This document shows positions 1 to 12,158 of a stretch of DNA of 64,000 bases, piece by piece. How positions within the stretch are numbered: the stretch's first letter is position 1; the number at the start of each line of letters is the position of its first letter. A program made the position numbers and the translations under genes. Below the pieces are notes generated by a model that saw only the letters and a program-made list of their open reading frames with translations, ran no database searches and was not told where the DNA came from. Origin of the DNA: Saksenaea vasiformis B4078 (Eukaryota > Mucoromycota > Mucoromycetes > Mucorales > Saksenaeaceae); NCBI GenBank assembly GCA_000697055.1, contig JNDT01001888.1, positions 62,001-126,000 of the forward strand, in the 5' to 3' direction.

Positions 1-89
1 CAATTGTTTACGTTGAGAGTGCCAAGATGTCTTGGCTCTTTAATCTTCAATGTCGCGACAAGACATTTTTGTTCTTAAATTAGGCTCTT

Positions 90-480
90 TTTCAAGTAAT
101 GTTCGAATCGAGAGACAGAATGTCTCTCACAATTGAATAGATCTTGATGGAATACTTTGCCGCTGAGTGTTCCCCCTTAACGCAGGAATTGATATCTACA
201 CTCAGTGACCAAGGCTTCAATTATCTTGGCATGACCAATTCTGCGGTGGTCCATAATCAGATAATAGTCTTAGATTCAGGGTGTTCGTCCATCACATCCT
301 TCACGATTTGAAGAAAATACGAAAAGTAATGTTGTTGATCCGATTGGTTAAAATTGAGTATCGTCTTCAACCTTTTTATTCTTTAGCTATGAGGGCAGCG
401 GTTTCCAAATGACAACTTGCACAACCCCGACGCGGCATATCGTCCCAAAGCAGTATGACGCTGCAAGAGCGACTCCTCTT
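90..480 (-). pseudogene. Decayed Tc1/mariner-type transposase fragment
   Basis: Read on the minus strand, this stretch gives pieces that resemble the catalytic region of a Tc1/mariner DDE transposase. There is a run like VKDVMDEHPESKTII, then, after a frame change, MDHRRIGHAKIIEALV, then a YQFLR segment. This is where the family normally has the second catalytic Asp (MDN or MDH), the following helix, and the motif before PPYSPELNP. Stops and frame changes interrupt it, and the PPYSPELNP motif itself is not intact, so it cannot encode an active enzyme. The identification rests on motif order only. The terminal repeats of the parent element were not found. It lies beside other mobile-element debris at 528-1600. 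Confidence 0.4.
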
Positions 481-527
481 TATTTATCATTCAGATGCTC
501 GACAGAAATAAAACTTAAATGCTGTTT

Positions 528-1140
528 CAAGGCAAGATGTGCTGCCTCTAAAGTTAAGGCCATGATGTGCTATCTCTCAAGGTAAGATGCGTCGCGTCTC
601 AGGTTAAGATGTGTCGGGGGGTCGTGTCTGAGATATAATCTACCGCTGTGTCAATATGGTAGACTCGATCTCCGATCATAAAATACTAATTCCTGGTCTA
701 CCTTTCTACCGAAATAAACGACACCCTCAATCTCACGATATTTATCAGTTCCAGTCACGACACAACAGGGAGATGTTCAGAAATTTTCGAAAGACTACGA
801 ATAAATATGAATGTCCGAGCAACTTCTGGTGTTATAAGAATGCAGTTGATTTAAATGACCACCGCTGTACGATAGTACAAGCGTTTCTAAAGTAAATACG
901 CTAGTTTTATTTAGAAGAGATTATTCAAAAGAGACAATGCAAGATGCGCGAACACACAGCAATTAGTTGACTTTTGGACATTCCGAAACACACGACCATC
1001 CTCCTTAGCCTCCGAGGCGGCACATAACCAGAGGAACGGCACATCCCTAACCAGAGAAACGGCACATCTTAAGCTAAGAGACGGCACATCTTAAGCTGAG
1101 AAACGGTACCTTAAGCTGAGAAATGGCACATCTTTTGGGA
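528..1140. repeat. Inverted pair of 22-bp tandem-repeat arrays (foldback-like element)
   Basis: Two short arrays of the same unit lie in opposite orientation. The left array has units at 528-549, 550-577 (carrying 6 extra bases), 578-599 and 600-621. Its consensus is close to CAGGTTAAGATGTGCCGTCT plus two bases. The right array has units starting at 1018, 1037, 1060, 1082, 1104 and 1124. Its consensus is close to CGGCACATCTTAAGCTGAGA plus two bases, which is the reverse complement of the left unit. About 400 bp without a recognisable gene separates them. Inverted arrays of short direct repeats are the hallmark of foldback elements and of some MULE or hAT derivatives. No target-site duplication was identified, so the outer boundaries are uncertain. 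Confidence 0.75.
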
Positions 1141-1150
1141 ATGGCGTTTA

Positions 1151-1595
1151 GTGAATGCGGTACAGCAGGTATTCAACCACCGTGCCTACCTAAGTTCTGT
1201 TCGACAGAAACATGGATGGCTAACTATAGGCTATGCACGTAAATCAAGCTCTAAAGAATGCACAGCAACACGTGTCCGCTTGCTGCAAGACATGATCAAT
1301 ATTTTGCACATGAAAGATTTATGCCTACGTGTTTACGTCTCACCGGTATGCAACTCAGAGTCACCACTCATGACAAGAGATACCAACAAATCTAGCACAG
1401 TAACTGCCATTATGTACGAATTACGACATATTCAAGGCGATTTTCAGGGTAATACTGTGAAAAAAGTCTAAGCAACAATACAAACAAATAGAATTTGGGT
1501 TATGCGAAGAGCTGTCAACTGTCGATTCGTCTAGTTGTGCTTGATTATGCGGGACTCTCAACAGATCCAGAAGACATCCGATTGTTCATCAAGTA
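1151..1595 (+). pseudogene. Relic of a recombinase-like repeat protein
   Basis: The reading frame to 1471 contains IGYARKSSSKE, a spaced RVRLLQDMIN helix and VYVSPVCNSES. A second frame at about 1519-1593 continues with RLVVLDYAGLSTDPEDIRLF and then stops. A GYxRKS start, an LLQ helix and a VxxDxAGLS strand recall the fold order of the N-terminal domain of serine recombinases. They also recall a multicopy protein family that I associate, from memory, with Mucoromycota genomes. The frame break and the missing C-terminal part make it a relic. It lies directly next to the inverted 22-bp arrays and could belong to the same insertion. The family name is unproven. Confidence 0.35.
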
Positions 1596-1599
1596 ACAC

Positions 1600-2595
1600 C
1601 GGGATCAATGGTGTGTGCACATGCCTTATACTGAAGTTTTTGGGGGTTTTTTTTTAGGAAAAACTGGGCAATTAAGGAAGTTGTTGTCGACAACGGTCAT
1701 AACATGTGATTACTTTCGCGACAAAATCTGATATTAGGCTCCGATGTCAATCTTTTCAATTGTCGAAAAGCAAGCGTCAAACGATCCAAACTGACCTGAG
1801 TTTCTCGATTCTTTTCTTCATCTTTTTATCTCGTCAGCGTTGATTCCCTATTTCCTGAATATCTTACTTTTTTTTTTTGGTAAAACTTCATCATTTTTAC
1901 CTAATCCTTTGTCGAATCAACCTAATCGGTACATCTTAGCCTTAGCTTGAGAGGTGCTTGTGGAACAAGCTTAGCGGCAAAACGAACTCAAACGGCTTAA
2001 AGCAACAGATTCTCTTGCAAGACCAAATGAATGAAGCGAACAGCCGACTTGTTGGTACGACACTTATAAGCTCTGTATTGGATTCCCGCCTTTTCCTACC
2101 TGGATCAGCTTGCCGTTTGTTTTTCATTCATTGGCCATTTGGATGTTCATTCCTTCTTCATAACTGATACAAACTGAATGGGAACTGAATTAAAAAAAAA
2201 CTGAAAACTTTGTTCAAATGAGTGGATCTGCTCTCTAGTGTAAAAACAGTATTTTGTCGTACGGACTATCCTTGTTCCACAGACAAAAACAGAAAAGTAG
2301 CGGTAAAGCGTCATGACTCAATATACATGTACAAGCCCAAGAACAAGCAAAACAGAGCAATCATAAGATGCGCTGACTCATATTAAGCATTTATGCTTAT
2401 TTCATTTTAGTCTCGATCAACATGTATACAAATCGTGCATGTTCAAGAATGACTATTTAGATAAATGCGCTGCGCAATGTCTGATTGCGGAGCTCTGGGT
2501 TGTCTATCAACAAACCCAAACTTCTCCGAGACGAGTTAAAATCCACTATTAGCAATCAAAGTTCATCTTAATCACATACTTACGAACATGAAGTG
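1600..2595. other. Intergenic, no gene seen
   Basis: This AT-rich stretch has homopolymer runs near 1650 and 1870. Short open frames occur on both strands at 1942-2167, but they overlap each other and resemble nothing I know. No gene is called. Confidence 0.5.
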
Positions 2596-2766
2596 CAGTG
2601 GTTCCCCGATAGCATCTTTCCTCAGGAGATTGGTTAAAGATTGGGATTCTTGAAAATGGAAAATTAGTGAAATTGACTCAACATATGACCATGTAGTTGT
2701 ATCCTACGGAAGGGAACAGAAAGAAGGTTGAAATAAAGTGAGGGTGAAATTATCGAGGGACCACTG
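2596..2766. mobile_element. Candidate MITE with Tc1/mariner-like inverted ends
   Basis: The left end begins CAGTGGTTCCCCGATA. The reverse complement of the right end begins CAGTGGTCCCTCGATA. The two differ at only two positions over 16 bases and bound a 171-bp element without coding capacity. The right end is followed by TA, the expected Tc1/mariner target dinucleotide. The left end is preceded by TG rather than TA, so the duplication is imperfect or has mutated. An extra right-type end (AAGGGACCACTGTA) occurs alone near 6906-6919. Confidence 0.55.
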
Positions 2767-3889
2767 TACATCGTGAAAGACGCCATCAGTGCCCTTCAGG
2801 TACGTATCGTACAAATCGAGACATTACGGACGTCTTGAAAAACAACAAAAGCACCTTCGAGATAAACAGACCTATCTGATTGGATTGCCCTCTTATTCTC
2901 ATAAGTGGCTGTTATCTCGAAGATGATATTGATGAAAAAGATAGTGATGACGATCTGTATGATGATAGTGGCTGAGAAGGTAGCGATGACAATGATTCGA
3001 TCTGACCTTCTGGGTATTATCTTTTCACAAAATCGTTCACTCCTTCGAAACATGCACACAAACTCTTTTCTGATCTCATACTCGGCATACAGTTGTACGT
3101 GTAGTTCAATTATCCTTTCTTTTTTCTTGCAATATGAAAAAAAAAGCAAGTTAATAATTTTTCAACGATTTTAAATAGATCCATGAATCTTTTTATGGAC
3201 AAGATTTCATGCCGAGAGCACGTTACTATTGTGGATCGGTTGCGCTGTAATTCCTCGTATTTGGTCAAAACATCCCACGTATCACCTTTCTATTACCGGA
3301 TCGCCTGATTTAGCGTGGCCGTTCAGACTTAACTGCATATCATTGCGTATTATTTTGGACGATTATCAGCAAACCAAAAACTGGAAGAAAAAGGAGGAAG
3401 GAAGGAAAAGATATGAATACAATAAGAGTACTGGTCAGTACAATACTACTGTGATAAAAATAAGGGTTCGCGAGTCCTGAGCAGGGGTCGATTAGTACTT
3501 TTATGTATTTCAACGGTGCTACTATGGCTTTGTTTTTTTCATACTACAGTACTCATGTCTATGCTGAGAGAATATGTATTCTTAGCTGCGAATCAGCTAC
3601 TGACGCGCTCTACACAGCAATACCATCCATCATTAAGCTATCTATGGCCATACTGCAGTGAACAGATTGCCAGTAGGTTAAGCACATGCAAGCTAGGAAA
3701 GAGCGGTAACAAGAGCATACCGAATACACGTAGACAATGACCTGTAGTAACTTTACGGAAGAGTGAACTCGATGTATTATTTACTTTTTGACCATGTTGT
3801 GTGATTCAACGGCGCGAACCTTACTTTCAAAGCATGATACATACAAGTCGATGCTACCGAAGTGGATTAGCAAAGGAAAGCATCCAGCT
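2767..3889. other. Intergenic, acidic-codon stretch only
   Basis: Around 2905-2965 one plus frame reads a short acidic run (EDDIDEKDSDDD). It is soon broken by a stop and has no start. Other open frames in this interval are short and lack recognisable features. No gene is supported. Confidence 0.4.
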
Positions 3890-5932
3890 TTATTCATTCT
3901 CCAGGGCAGTATTCTTCGCACCCTCATCATCATCTACCCTCAGATCTTCAAGAACAGGGAGAATTTTCTCCCAAATAGATGCACCCTAAACAATTATTAG
4001 TTTGCACTTTCATTTCGTCTCATTACCTGTTGGAAGAAGCTGATATGGCAATCTGCATAGGCAGCCAGTCCTTGTTTGAGTTCTTTCGTTTTTGCTCTCT
4101 GAAATATTTCATATTCTCTCAGCAGTTTGCTCGAATAGTTATCGGATTCAATATTTGCGTTCGCAACATCTGCTTTTAACTAGTCAAATAACAGATAAGT
4201 TGGATGCATTCGTCAGATACACATACTTTCTCTATTCTTCCTTCCAAGCGAGCCAGCTTTTCCCGTCGTGTTCTTTTTATATCAATACCTCGAACTTCAT
4301 TGAGTCTGTCAGTCATAAACTCGGTTATGTTAATGTTGGTGCTGCCGCCAAAGTATCGCCCTGGGTATCGCATTCGGTCATGTTCCTCAGATGCTTGCTG
4401 TAGATAAGAACTAAGAGCTTCAAAATCCACTTGCTTTTGATCCCGTGCCCGCAAAGCAGCCTGAGACAATACAGATCAGGAGATAAACTGCTATATTCAG
4501 CGAATCTCACCTTTGCTGCGTGACAATAAGCCAGTAGCTCGTGCACATCATTCAGGAACATAAGCTCTTCATGATCGGTCTAGCCATATACGGTTAGGCA
4601 ACAGTAAATCATTTCGCCGCATTACCATTTTTTTCATGGCCTCGGCATAAGATTCAGTCGTTGCTGCAAACTGTCGAAGCGGCTGTGTAATGTTGGTTTC
4701 CAAAGCTGACAATCCTTGAATACTCTCAGCAAAGCTGGCGTAGTCTTTCTGTAAATCTGCGCACGGAAATGAGTTTTCATTCATATCATTCGTTGCAAAT
4801 AACGCACCAGCTTGTCGTTTGCTAATTCTTGCATACAGTCGCTCGACGGTGCTTAGGTTATCTTCAAATCTGTCTATGGATTCCCTCATATTTACGAATC
4901 GTTCGTCTGGTTTCTTGACTTTTGAAAATGCATTGAGTAACGTATCACTCAGTGATTCAAAAACGGAAATTGGCTGTGGTACTTGTTGCGACTGGATCAA
5001 TTTATCATTCTCCTGTAGATCAATAAGCTACGGCTCCTCCCCTTCAATTGTATTACGTACAAACTCACTGGATTCGAGAAAAATTCTTGTACAATGTGAT
5101 CTCTGCAGCAGTGGATGCTGTGCTATCCGATCAAAAAACCACTGCAGACTAAGACAATGCTTCAGCTCCCAGCCGTCCACATCGCTGTCTTTGGAAACTT
5201 ACCCCATCTTTCTTCGCTCAATAAATTCGCCACTGAATCTGTCTCCCTTGATATATTCTTTTTCCCACCATCATTTTTAATCGCCGTACTTATCATTGAT
5301 ATATATGTGTACTCACCAAGTCTATGTCTGTCAGGTAACGGTGGAATAATACAAAACGGGAATTCCAAAGTCAGAGCATTATGCAACCACACGAAATCTC
5401 GAAATCTCCGCCAAACGAATTTAGGTGATCGAGAGGAAAATGTCTCCACTGATGTCTGTGATTAATTGATTAGAGATGGATCGTCTCAGATGCTGCATAG
5501 TGTACCGTTGTTTCAATCCTATAAATCACGTAAGCTTCTATCCGAAGCTTGCATATCCGTACGTCGGTGATTTGGATCGACATGGGCTTGAGCTCATACG
5601 AATCCTCCATGCTCACTTCCAACTCGTCGTTCTGAGGTGGAGACGGAGGTTTGATAGAATCAGAAATAGGCTGTTCGAATGAATCGGTTGATCCACTGGA
5701 AGGTAATAACGAAGCGGACTGATGGGACTGATGTGCATAGTAGGGATTGTAGGTGTCCTTTCATGGCCAAGACAATGACTTAGGAACCCAGAGAAAGATA
5801 ACGGCAGCATACCTCAATATGATAACCTTCGACATTCTGGCTCGCTGAAAGAAGTGGATCATCGTCTACCGGTTGCAAAAACGTATCTGCTGTTGCATGG
5901 CGCCACTCTACATTTCCGCAGTCGCCGTTCAT
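3890..5932 (-). CDS. SNX4: Sorting nexin Snx4/Atg24 (PX-BAR)
   Basis: This is a sorting nexin of the Snx4/Atg24 type. It retrieves SNAREs from endosomes and supports selective autophagy on PI3P membranes. The chosen start at 5932 reads MNGDCGNVEWRHATADTF. A PX domain follows, with a typical ITDVRI strand at its start, then the PI3P-binding signature RRFRDFVWLHNAL and PPLPDRH, then a spliced FSGEFIERR-type segment. After several introns comes a BAR region with long helices (SLSDTLLNAFSKVKKPDERF, FEDNLSTVERLYARISKR, FGGSTNINITEFMTDRLNE). The protein ends in an acidic tail before the stop at 3890. The order PX then BAR and the ILPVLEDLR end fit the family. At least six short introns are needed, and their exact edges were not all verified. 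The gene stands alone. Confidence 0.88.
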
Positions 5933-7500
5933 TGTTGAAGAGAGCGCAGAAATGGTAAAAACGACACCAGAAAAGAAAGCTCATGACGCAAGAGACTTTT
6001 ATGTAAATTGAGACGGAGCATGAATTGGGTTTGGTACACCCTTTCCACTTTTGAGATTAAGACGAATTTTTAAGCGTTTCTGCGCATAATATCTCGGACT
6101 CACACATGTTGAAGAGCACAATTCAGTCTACTTGAGAGGGATATTTGATATATCCTATTTATCGTGTTTATACCAAAAGGTATCTTCTTGTGCTCAGTGG
6201 GTTGACCACTACTGATCATGCTTTACTCGTCCGTTTCTGTGTGTATGGTTTCTTCCCGATTTGATATGCTTATTTGTCCCAATTCCGTCTATCTTCGTTT
6301 CCCTTTTTGTACTAAACTTTTTATCAACGTTTCCCGCCTTTTTTTTTTAATTTTTCCTTGTAACTACTCCATATTTCTGATCCTGACAGATAAGTCCATC
6401 TACACTGGATGAGCATTACCGGGAGAGGGTGGCAAATCACGACCTGATGTCATCTTTTCAGAAAAGTACCAGCTGCAGTATGAATCCGCCATTGGTCCGT
6501 GGAGAAGCGAAACGATTCCAAAGCAGCGCCAGTAAATGCAATTTGTGTGTATGGACGCACTTTGGTTGATTATCTTCAACAAAGACGCCATCGACGTCAA
6601 CATGTTGAATGCGGCTATTAACTTCCAAATTCATGATAAGGCCAAATCATTTTAGGAAAATAAAGAGTAACACGATATGTCTTCCACAGGCTTTTCGATT
6701 ACGTTTTCCCTCGCCCGACGGGTCGCCAGCAGTACTTACGACTACAATGGTTTCCCGATGCTTTCACTATCGATTTTTTTGTACCCTCGGTGCTTTTAAG
6801 CTCTCTAGAGAAATTGGAGACGTAGCTACACGTTAAACCATTTTAACCAATTTCAATTCTCAATAATTTCAACCTGATGCCTGTACTTTGGTGGTTGAAA
6901 GTATTAAGGGACCACTGTACTACGAAATTGTGCGTTTTTCCGCTTGCCCCGGTGGGAAGGAGATATTCATGTATTTGTCCCACTCAAAAGTTTGAATTTG
7001 CTCCTTGCAGTTAATGACGTGGTTTGGGAGCTTTGCAAGTGGTCTGCCAATCCTCGTTCCATCTCAAGCTGGTACAGAGAGACATTGCCTGGACTACAAG
7101 GCTTAGTGGAGAAGTCCAAGGATCAAACAAGGACCTGAATGATGCATTTTGGTCAATGAAGGGTACGCGTATCGACTGTTTGTATCCAAGTATTTTTCTA
7201 TATGGTTTATTTGCCACATCTTTGTCGTTTTGTCCCTTTCCAATAAGCAATCTAACAGGCGTTGTCAATATTTTCGCTGTGACCGAATAAATACTTGCAA
7301 AAATTCGAATCCACTAGCTAATACCAACATTCAGCGTGCTTTGGGGGTCAAAAGCAAACCAGGATTTCTTCTCTGAGAAATAAAATATACATAGTATGTT
7401 TTCTCTACTTCCATTTCAGGACCTGGATGTAAAGTGTTACTGTAGTTCTCCAGACGAATGCAAAAATTTTGATCTATCGGATCACTAACCTATCCTTTAC
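5933..7500. other. Intergenic with a solitary TIR end
   Basis: No credible gene was seen. Short frames at 6218-6412, 6609-6836 and 6944-7376 lack recognisable motifs. The sequence AAGGGACCACTGTA near 6906-6919 matches the right end of the MITE at 2596-2766, but no partner left end was found upstream. It is probably a truncated copy. Confidence 0.4.
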
Positions 7501-7509
7501 AAACTTAAG

Positions 7510-8610
7510 TAGACATATGATTATGGAGGCGTTGGCACTAGTCTTCAGGATCCCGATGCTGAATTAAGGCATCTTGACAAAGTAGAACTAAAAAGGGCGA
7601 CGCGCTTCGGGTCTGGATAGCTGAAATGAAGAAGATGTCGTTTGTATCCGCCGTACAACTCCATAGCACCGATGATCTAGTTAGCAGTGTGATATGGTTT
7701 CCATTATGACACGTTACATGTCAATATAAACTCTTTAATGTACTTCAGTATTGGTGTCACCGACAAAGAAGTGATCTCGCAAGACTTCTAGAGCAACGTG
7801 TCTCCAAAGGGCACCAGACCCCTGGTGACTGGATATCGGTTCCTGAAATCTTTCCCACGTAGAGAATCGACGACTTATTCCAGAAAATTTGGGCAAAGGT
7901 TTACAGGTCCTGCAACTATTGCGAAACCATGTTGTCATTATCTACTCGATGCTCAATGCTATCAGTCATAATTGCGAAATTCTGTTTGTACAGTATTACA
8001 TCGGAGGTGTTGACCTATCCGGCAGCGGCCCAGATGGAACAGAATCGTATGTCGCACATCCTGCTTTAATGAACCAGATCGTGAAGTTTGAGACGACGAC
8101 CTTGATTTGGTCGTTATTCCCTGCCTATGGTGGCACCTCAACCGGTAGAGTGTATCATACTGCCGTTTCTCGTACGTAACCATCCTTCCAGAGAGATGTC
8201 GTTTTTATTTTTTCTTTAGTTCCTACGTCAGATGCTATATTAATTTATGGAGGAGGACAAGCTAATAAGAGACACATCAGGAACTCGTAGATGTAACTTT
8301 AACATGCTATCATTTAATTCCGTACAAAATATGTTTGGCCCTGGCAATCCTACTACGGCAATCAATGATTACTGCTATCTACTTAACCTAACGAGCATGA
8401 CATGGAAAAATCTATCAGATCTGGGCCTCTGGAAGGAGCTGGTCCAGGATTTGGTCATTCTGGTATGGCTACGCTGATCTCTTTGAGAAAGACCTAATTT
8501 TTATTCATCTAGCAGTTGTACATGGTAACAGATCAATGTTTATCTTCTTCGGTATAGATAAAGAGGGGAACAAAAAAGGGGACATACTTCTTGCTTCCTA
8601 AAGCTCATGT
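7510..8610 (+). pseudogene. Kelch-repeat protein, apparently broken
   Basis: Several Kelch-type blades can be read. They include YYIGGVDLSGSGPDG, LIWSLFPAYGGTSTGRVYHTAV, SDAILIYGGGQANKR, DYCYLLNLTSMTWKNLS, GPGFGHSGM and, after a well-formed intron ending TTCATCTAG, HGNRSMFIFFGIDKEGNKKG. The YGG and W plus hydrophobic spacing is that of beta-propeller Kelch proteins. Two good introns remain (donor GTACGT at about 8173, donor GTATGG at about 8462). However, a stop follows the GGGQANKR segment, and a one-base frame change separates the NLS and GPLEGAG parts near 8420-8430. An extra blade-like fragment (YDYGGVGTSLQDPDAE) at about 7515 ends in a stop. I infer a decayed gene. A badly assembled live gene is the alternative. 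Confidence 0.5.
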
Positions 8611-9026
8611 TCTGCACTCCCTTATAACCAAATATCAGCGCATATTCGTCACGATGAAGAAAAGCCGTCCACGGCTCAATTTGAGCTCGCTGAGTGTAAG
8701 AAGGTAGCTTCAAAACTCAACAAGGTTCCAGTACAATCTACGGTCTAGAGCATCCTTAGCAATAAGCGAAAAATTCGATACATACCCCATGTAGGATTTC
8801 TTTTCAGTGAACAGATATACTTCCACAGTGAGACTGCTCTCATTATTTGGGGAGATCTATGGCGGAAAACGACACTCCTTCCAATCAGCATATGACTAGG
8901 GTAGAACCATAATAGCTGTACTACATGGCCGAAAGACAAAGTGTCTCGCTTAGGTATTAACTTTTTTAATGCATGTCTAGGTTGTTTGTACAATGCAAAC
9001 GAAGAAATAAAAAGTAGCAAATATTT

Positions 9027-11284
9027 TTACAGTTCATCCGTAACAGCACCTTCGCTAGCACTCTTTACGGTCATGACATATCTTGCCAGAACACCCTTCG
9101 TGTACTTGGGTGGTGCTGGCTTGAACTCAGCTTTTCGTTTGGCGAGCTCTTCCTCTGACAGATCAACATTCAGTTCACGTGACTCCGCATCAATAGTGAT
9201 CACATCTCCATCTTCGAGCAAGCCGATGGGACCACCCACTTGTGCTTCAGGACAGACGTGGCCAATGATAAAACCCTACAAAAAAATGAGAACCCCAGCT
9301 TTGAAAAATGAATAAACTTACATGAGAACCTCCAGAGAATCGACCATCCGTCAACAATGCAACATCGTTACCCAAACCAGCGCCCATAATGGCAGATGAC
9401 GGTTTTACTAATTAATTTGACGATTCAGTAAAAAGCAAGATATATCTCGGTATCTGGCACGATTGTTAAATTACTTACACATTTCACGCATACCGGGACC
9501 ACCCTTAGGTCCTTCGTTGCGGATCACAACCACGGTCTTCTCACCCTTCTTGAACTCATTTCTTTCCAGGGCTGAGATAAAGTTTTCTTCGCCGTCAAAC
9601 ACACGCGCCTTTCCGGTAAAGCGGAGGCCTTCTTTGCCGGTAATTTTGGCAACGGAACCCTCAGGAGCAAGGTTACCACGAAGAATCTGAAGGTGACCAG
9701 TTGGCTTGATAGGATTGGCCAAGGGACGAATAATATCCTGACCACTTGGGAGACCAGGAAGAGAATGCAGATTCTCCTCCAAAGATTTACCAGTAACCGT
9801 AAGGACCTCACCATTGATCATCTTGTTCTCCATCAGATACTTCAAAATGGCTGGGATACCGCCGATACCATGGAGATCTTCCATCACATATTTGCCGCTA
9901 CAGCCGATTCCCATTTAGCAAGAGTTCTCAGAGGATTATTCTTTCTCTTACCTAGGCTTCAAATCAGCCAAAAATGGTGTTCGGTCACTGACGGCTTGGA
10001 AATCTTCCAAAGTCAGTTTAACGCCGACACTGCGTGCAATGGCGATCAAGTGGAGAACGACGTTGGTTGAGCCACCAAGTACCATGGTCAACACCATAGC
10101 ATTTTCAAATGCTTCACGCGTCATGATATCGCGTGGTTTAATATCTTTCTCCAATAAAGCTCGGATAGCCTTTCCTGCGTCCAAACATTCTTGAAGCTTC
10201 TCGGGATAGCTGGCGGGAGTGGAAGAACTGAATGGTAAAGTCATACCCATAGCTTCAGCCGCAGAAGCCACTACAACATATGGTTAGTATCTGTGACACC
10301 TCATGGAAAGATGGGTACGTACTTGTGTTGGCGGTATACATGCCGCCACAGGCACCAGGGCCGGGACAGGCGTGTCGAATAATATCGAAACGTCTCTGCT
10401 CATCGATAGATCCCGAGACGTACTCGCCATAGGCTTGGAAAGCGGAGACAATATCAAGCGTGTCGCCACCACAACCCTTACCAGGCTGGATGGTACCACC
10501 ATAGACCATCAACGATGGGCGATTCACGCGGCCCATCGCGATCAAACAACCAGGCATGTTCTTGTCACAACCAGGAATGGAGATATTGGCATCGTACCAC
10601 TGGCCATTCATAACCTATCGTTTTCCCGGTAAGTTTTTCTGGGAATGAACCTTCTCCTTCTTTTTTTTTTTTTTGGCTTTACCGTTTCGATGCTGTCAGC
10701 AATCAAATCTCTTGACTGGAGCGAATAGCTCATGCCCCGGGTTCCCATAGAGATACCATCACTGACGCCGATGGTGTTAAATCTGTAGCCAATGAGGCCA
10801 GCCTCTTTGACACCTTCCTTGACCTTGCCAGCCAGACCCAGCAGATGCATGTTGCATGGGTTACCTTCATACCATCTATGGACCAGTCACACAGACTCAA
10901 TCCACTGTCCGATCATGACTCATTTAACTTACATGCTTGAGATACCAACTTGAGCTTTATTCATATCTTCCTCGGTCAAACCAGTCGCGTACACTGTTAC
11001 AAACACGTGAGATGTTGCATGTGTCAAGCACAAACACTTACACATGGCTTGCGAGGCACCCTGACTCTTTGGCTGGGTGATTGTAGCACTGTACTTGTTC
11101 AACTTCTGATTTTCAGATGCATAATATCTCACGCCAATGGGGAAAGCCTTGTAAGCACGACTATAAAGAAAGAAAGAGAGAAGAGAAGTTGTTAGACAGA
11201 TCCTATACAGGTTTACACGACGAGCATAACGTACGACGCGTGTGACACGAGCGGTGTTGTCCTTGAAAGTAGTTTGGATGCCAT
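9027..11284 (-). CDS. ILV3: Dihydroxy-acid dehydratase, mitochondrial (Ilv3)
   Basis: This enzyme removes water from 2,3-dihydroxy-isovalerate and 2,3-dihydroxy-3-methylvalerate. It is the third common step of valine and isoleucine synthesis, in the mitochondrial matrix. The start at 11284 ([17 protein letters not shown]) gives a basic, hydroxylated targeting leader, followed by [15 protein letters not shown]. Family motifs appear in order: [37 protein letters not shown] and [13 protein letters not shown], with the Fe-S cluster cysteines, then [13 protein letters not shown]. The C-terminal barrel contains GGPGMREM and [11 protein letters not shown], and the protein ends VTDEL. Introns have clean GT-AG ends, for example donor GTACGT after the leader. 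The full length of the family is present and no lesion was seen. Confidence 0.96.
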
Positions 11285-12158
11285 TAAACGAAAGAGATGA
11301 AGAGGAAAAATGGAAAGAGTGGGGAAAATAAAGAAGAAAGATATAGATTGGAGAGAGCAGCTAAAAAGGTTTATCAGTCGGATGAGACGAGATATGTCAA
11401 AATCAATGTGAGCCAGTAGTGACTTACAAGTTCTGACTTGGTGGAGATGTAGACGCTGATTGGCTAATAGCCTATGCCGGGGCTGATCAAAAAGGAAGGT
11501 GAACAACTCAATGCCACCCATGTGACACAAAGAGTGTTTAAGCTCCGGTTCAGGTTGGTATGATGATAAGCCAACCACACTATCCTTTTTTTTTTTTTTA
11601 TACGTAATTTTCAGGGTAACAATAGTGATATTAAAACAATTATTTTAAGTAGGGGAAATGAAGGGGTTAAAACCTTAGCGAAAATCCAAGCAATTTGATC
11701 AAATGATACAGCAACCCGACTAAACCCTTATTGTCTGTCTGCTTGAGGTTCAAAAAACAGTTGAACGAGTGGATCTATTTGTTTATTTCTTGGCTGATGC
11801 CATATTACTTTACTATATAGATCATGTATATATATACATGATTGAAATATGTTACGTGTCGTATTTTGAATTATGGTGAAAAGGAAACCCGAGAAATTTA
11901 AACAAGTTCCAAAGCCTCCCGTGTAATTCAATTGACTCAAACAACACCTACCTTAATGCATTGAGACTGAAAGGGGTTTAAACTTTTTGGAATTACTTTA
12001 CAATTGTTTCTCTTGATTGTGTGTTGATTCCCGAAATAACGGCATGCCAAGACTCGACCCCTATTTAAGCAGAGGCAGATTTTTTTCTGGCCTTGGCATT
12101 CCCTAGGTCCTTTTCTTTCTCTTTTTCTCTATCTATTTTTCTTCTCTTTTTATCTTCC
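11285..12158. promoter_or_regulatory. Divergent intergenic region ILV3/PacC
   Basis: The two flanking genes point away from each other, so this 874-bp stretch should carry both promoters. Pyrimidine-rich tracts precede the PacC start (about 12105-12158), as is common before strong fungal start sites. No specific operator could be assigned. Confidence 0.4.

Noticed and set aside
12093..12158. Signal-peptide-like start of PacC
   Set aside because: PacC is nuclear and cytosolic. The Ser/Phe/Leu run comes from a CT-rich leader.
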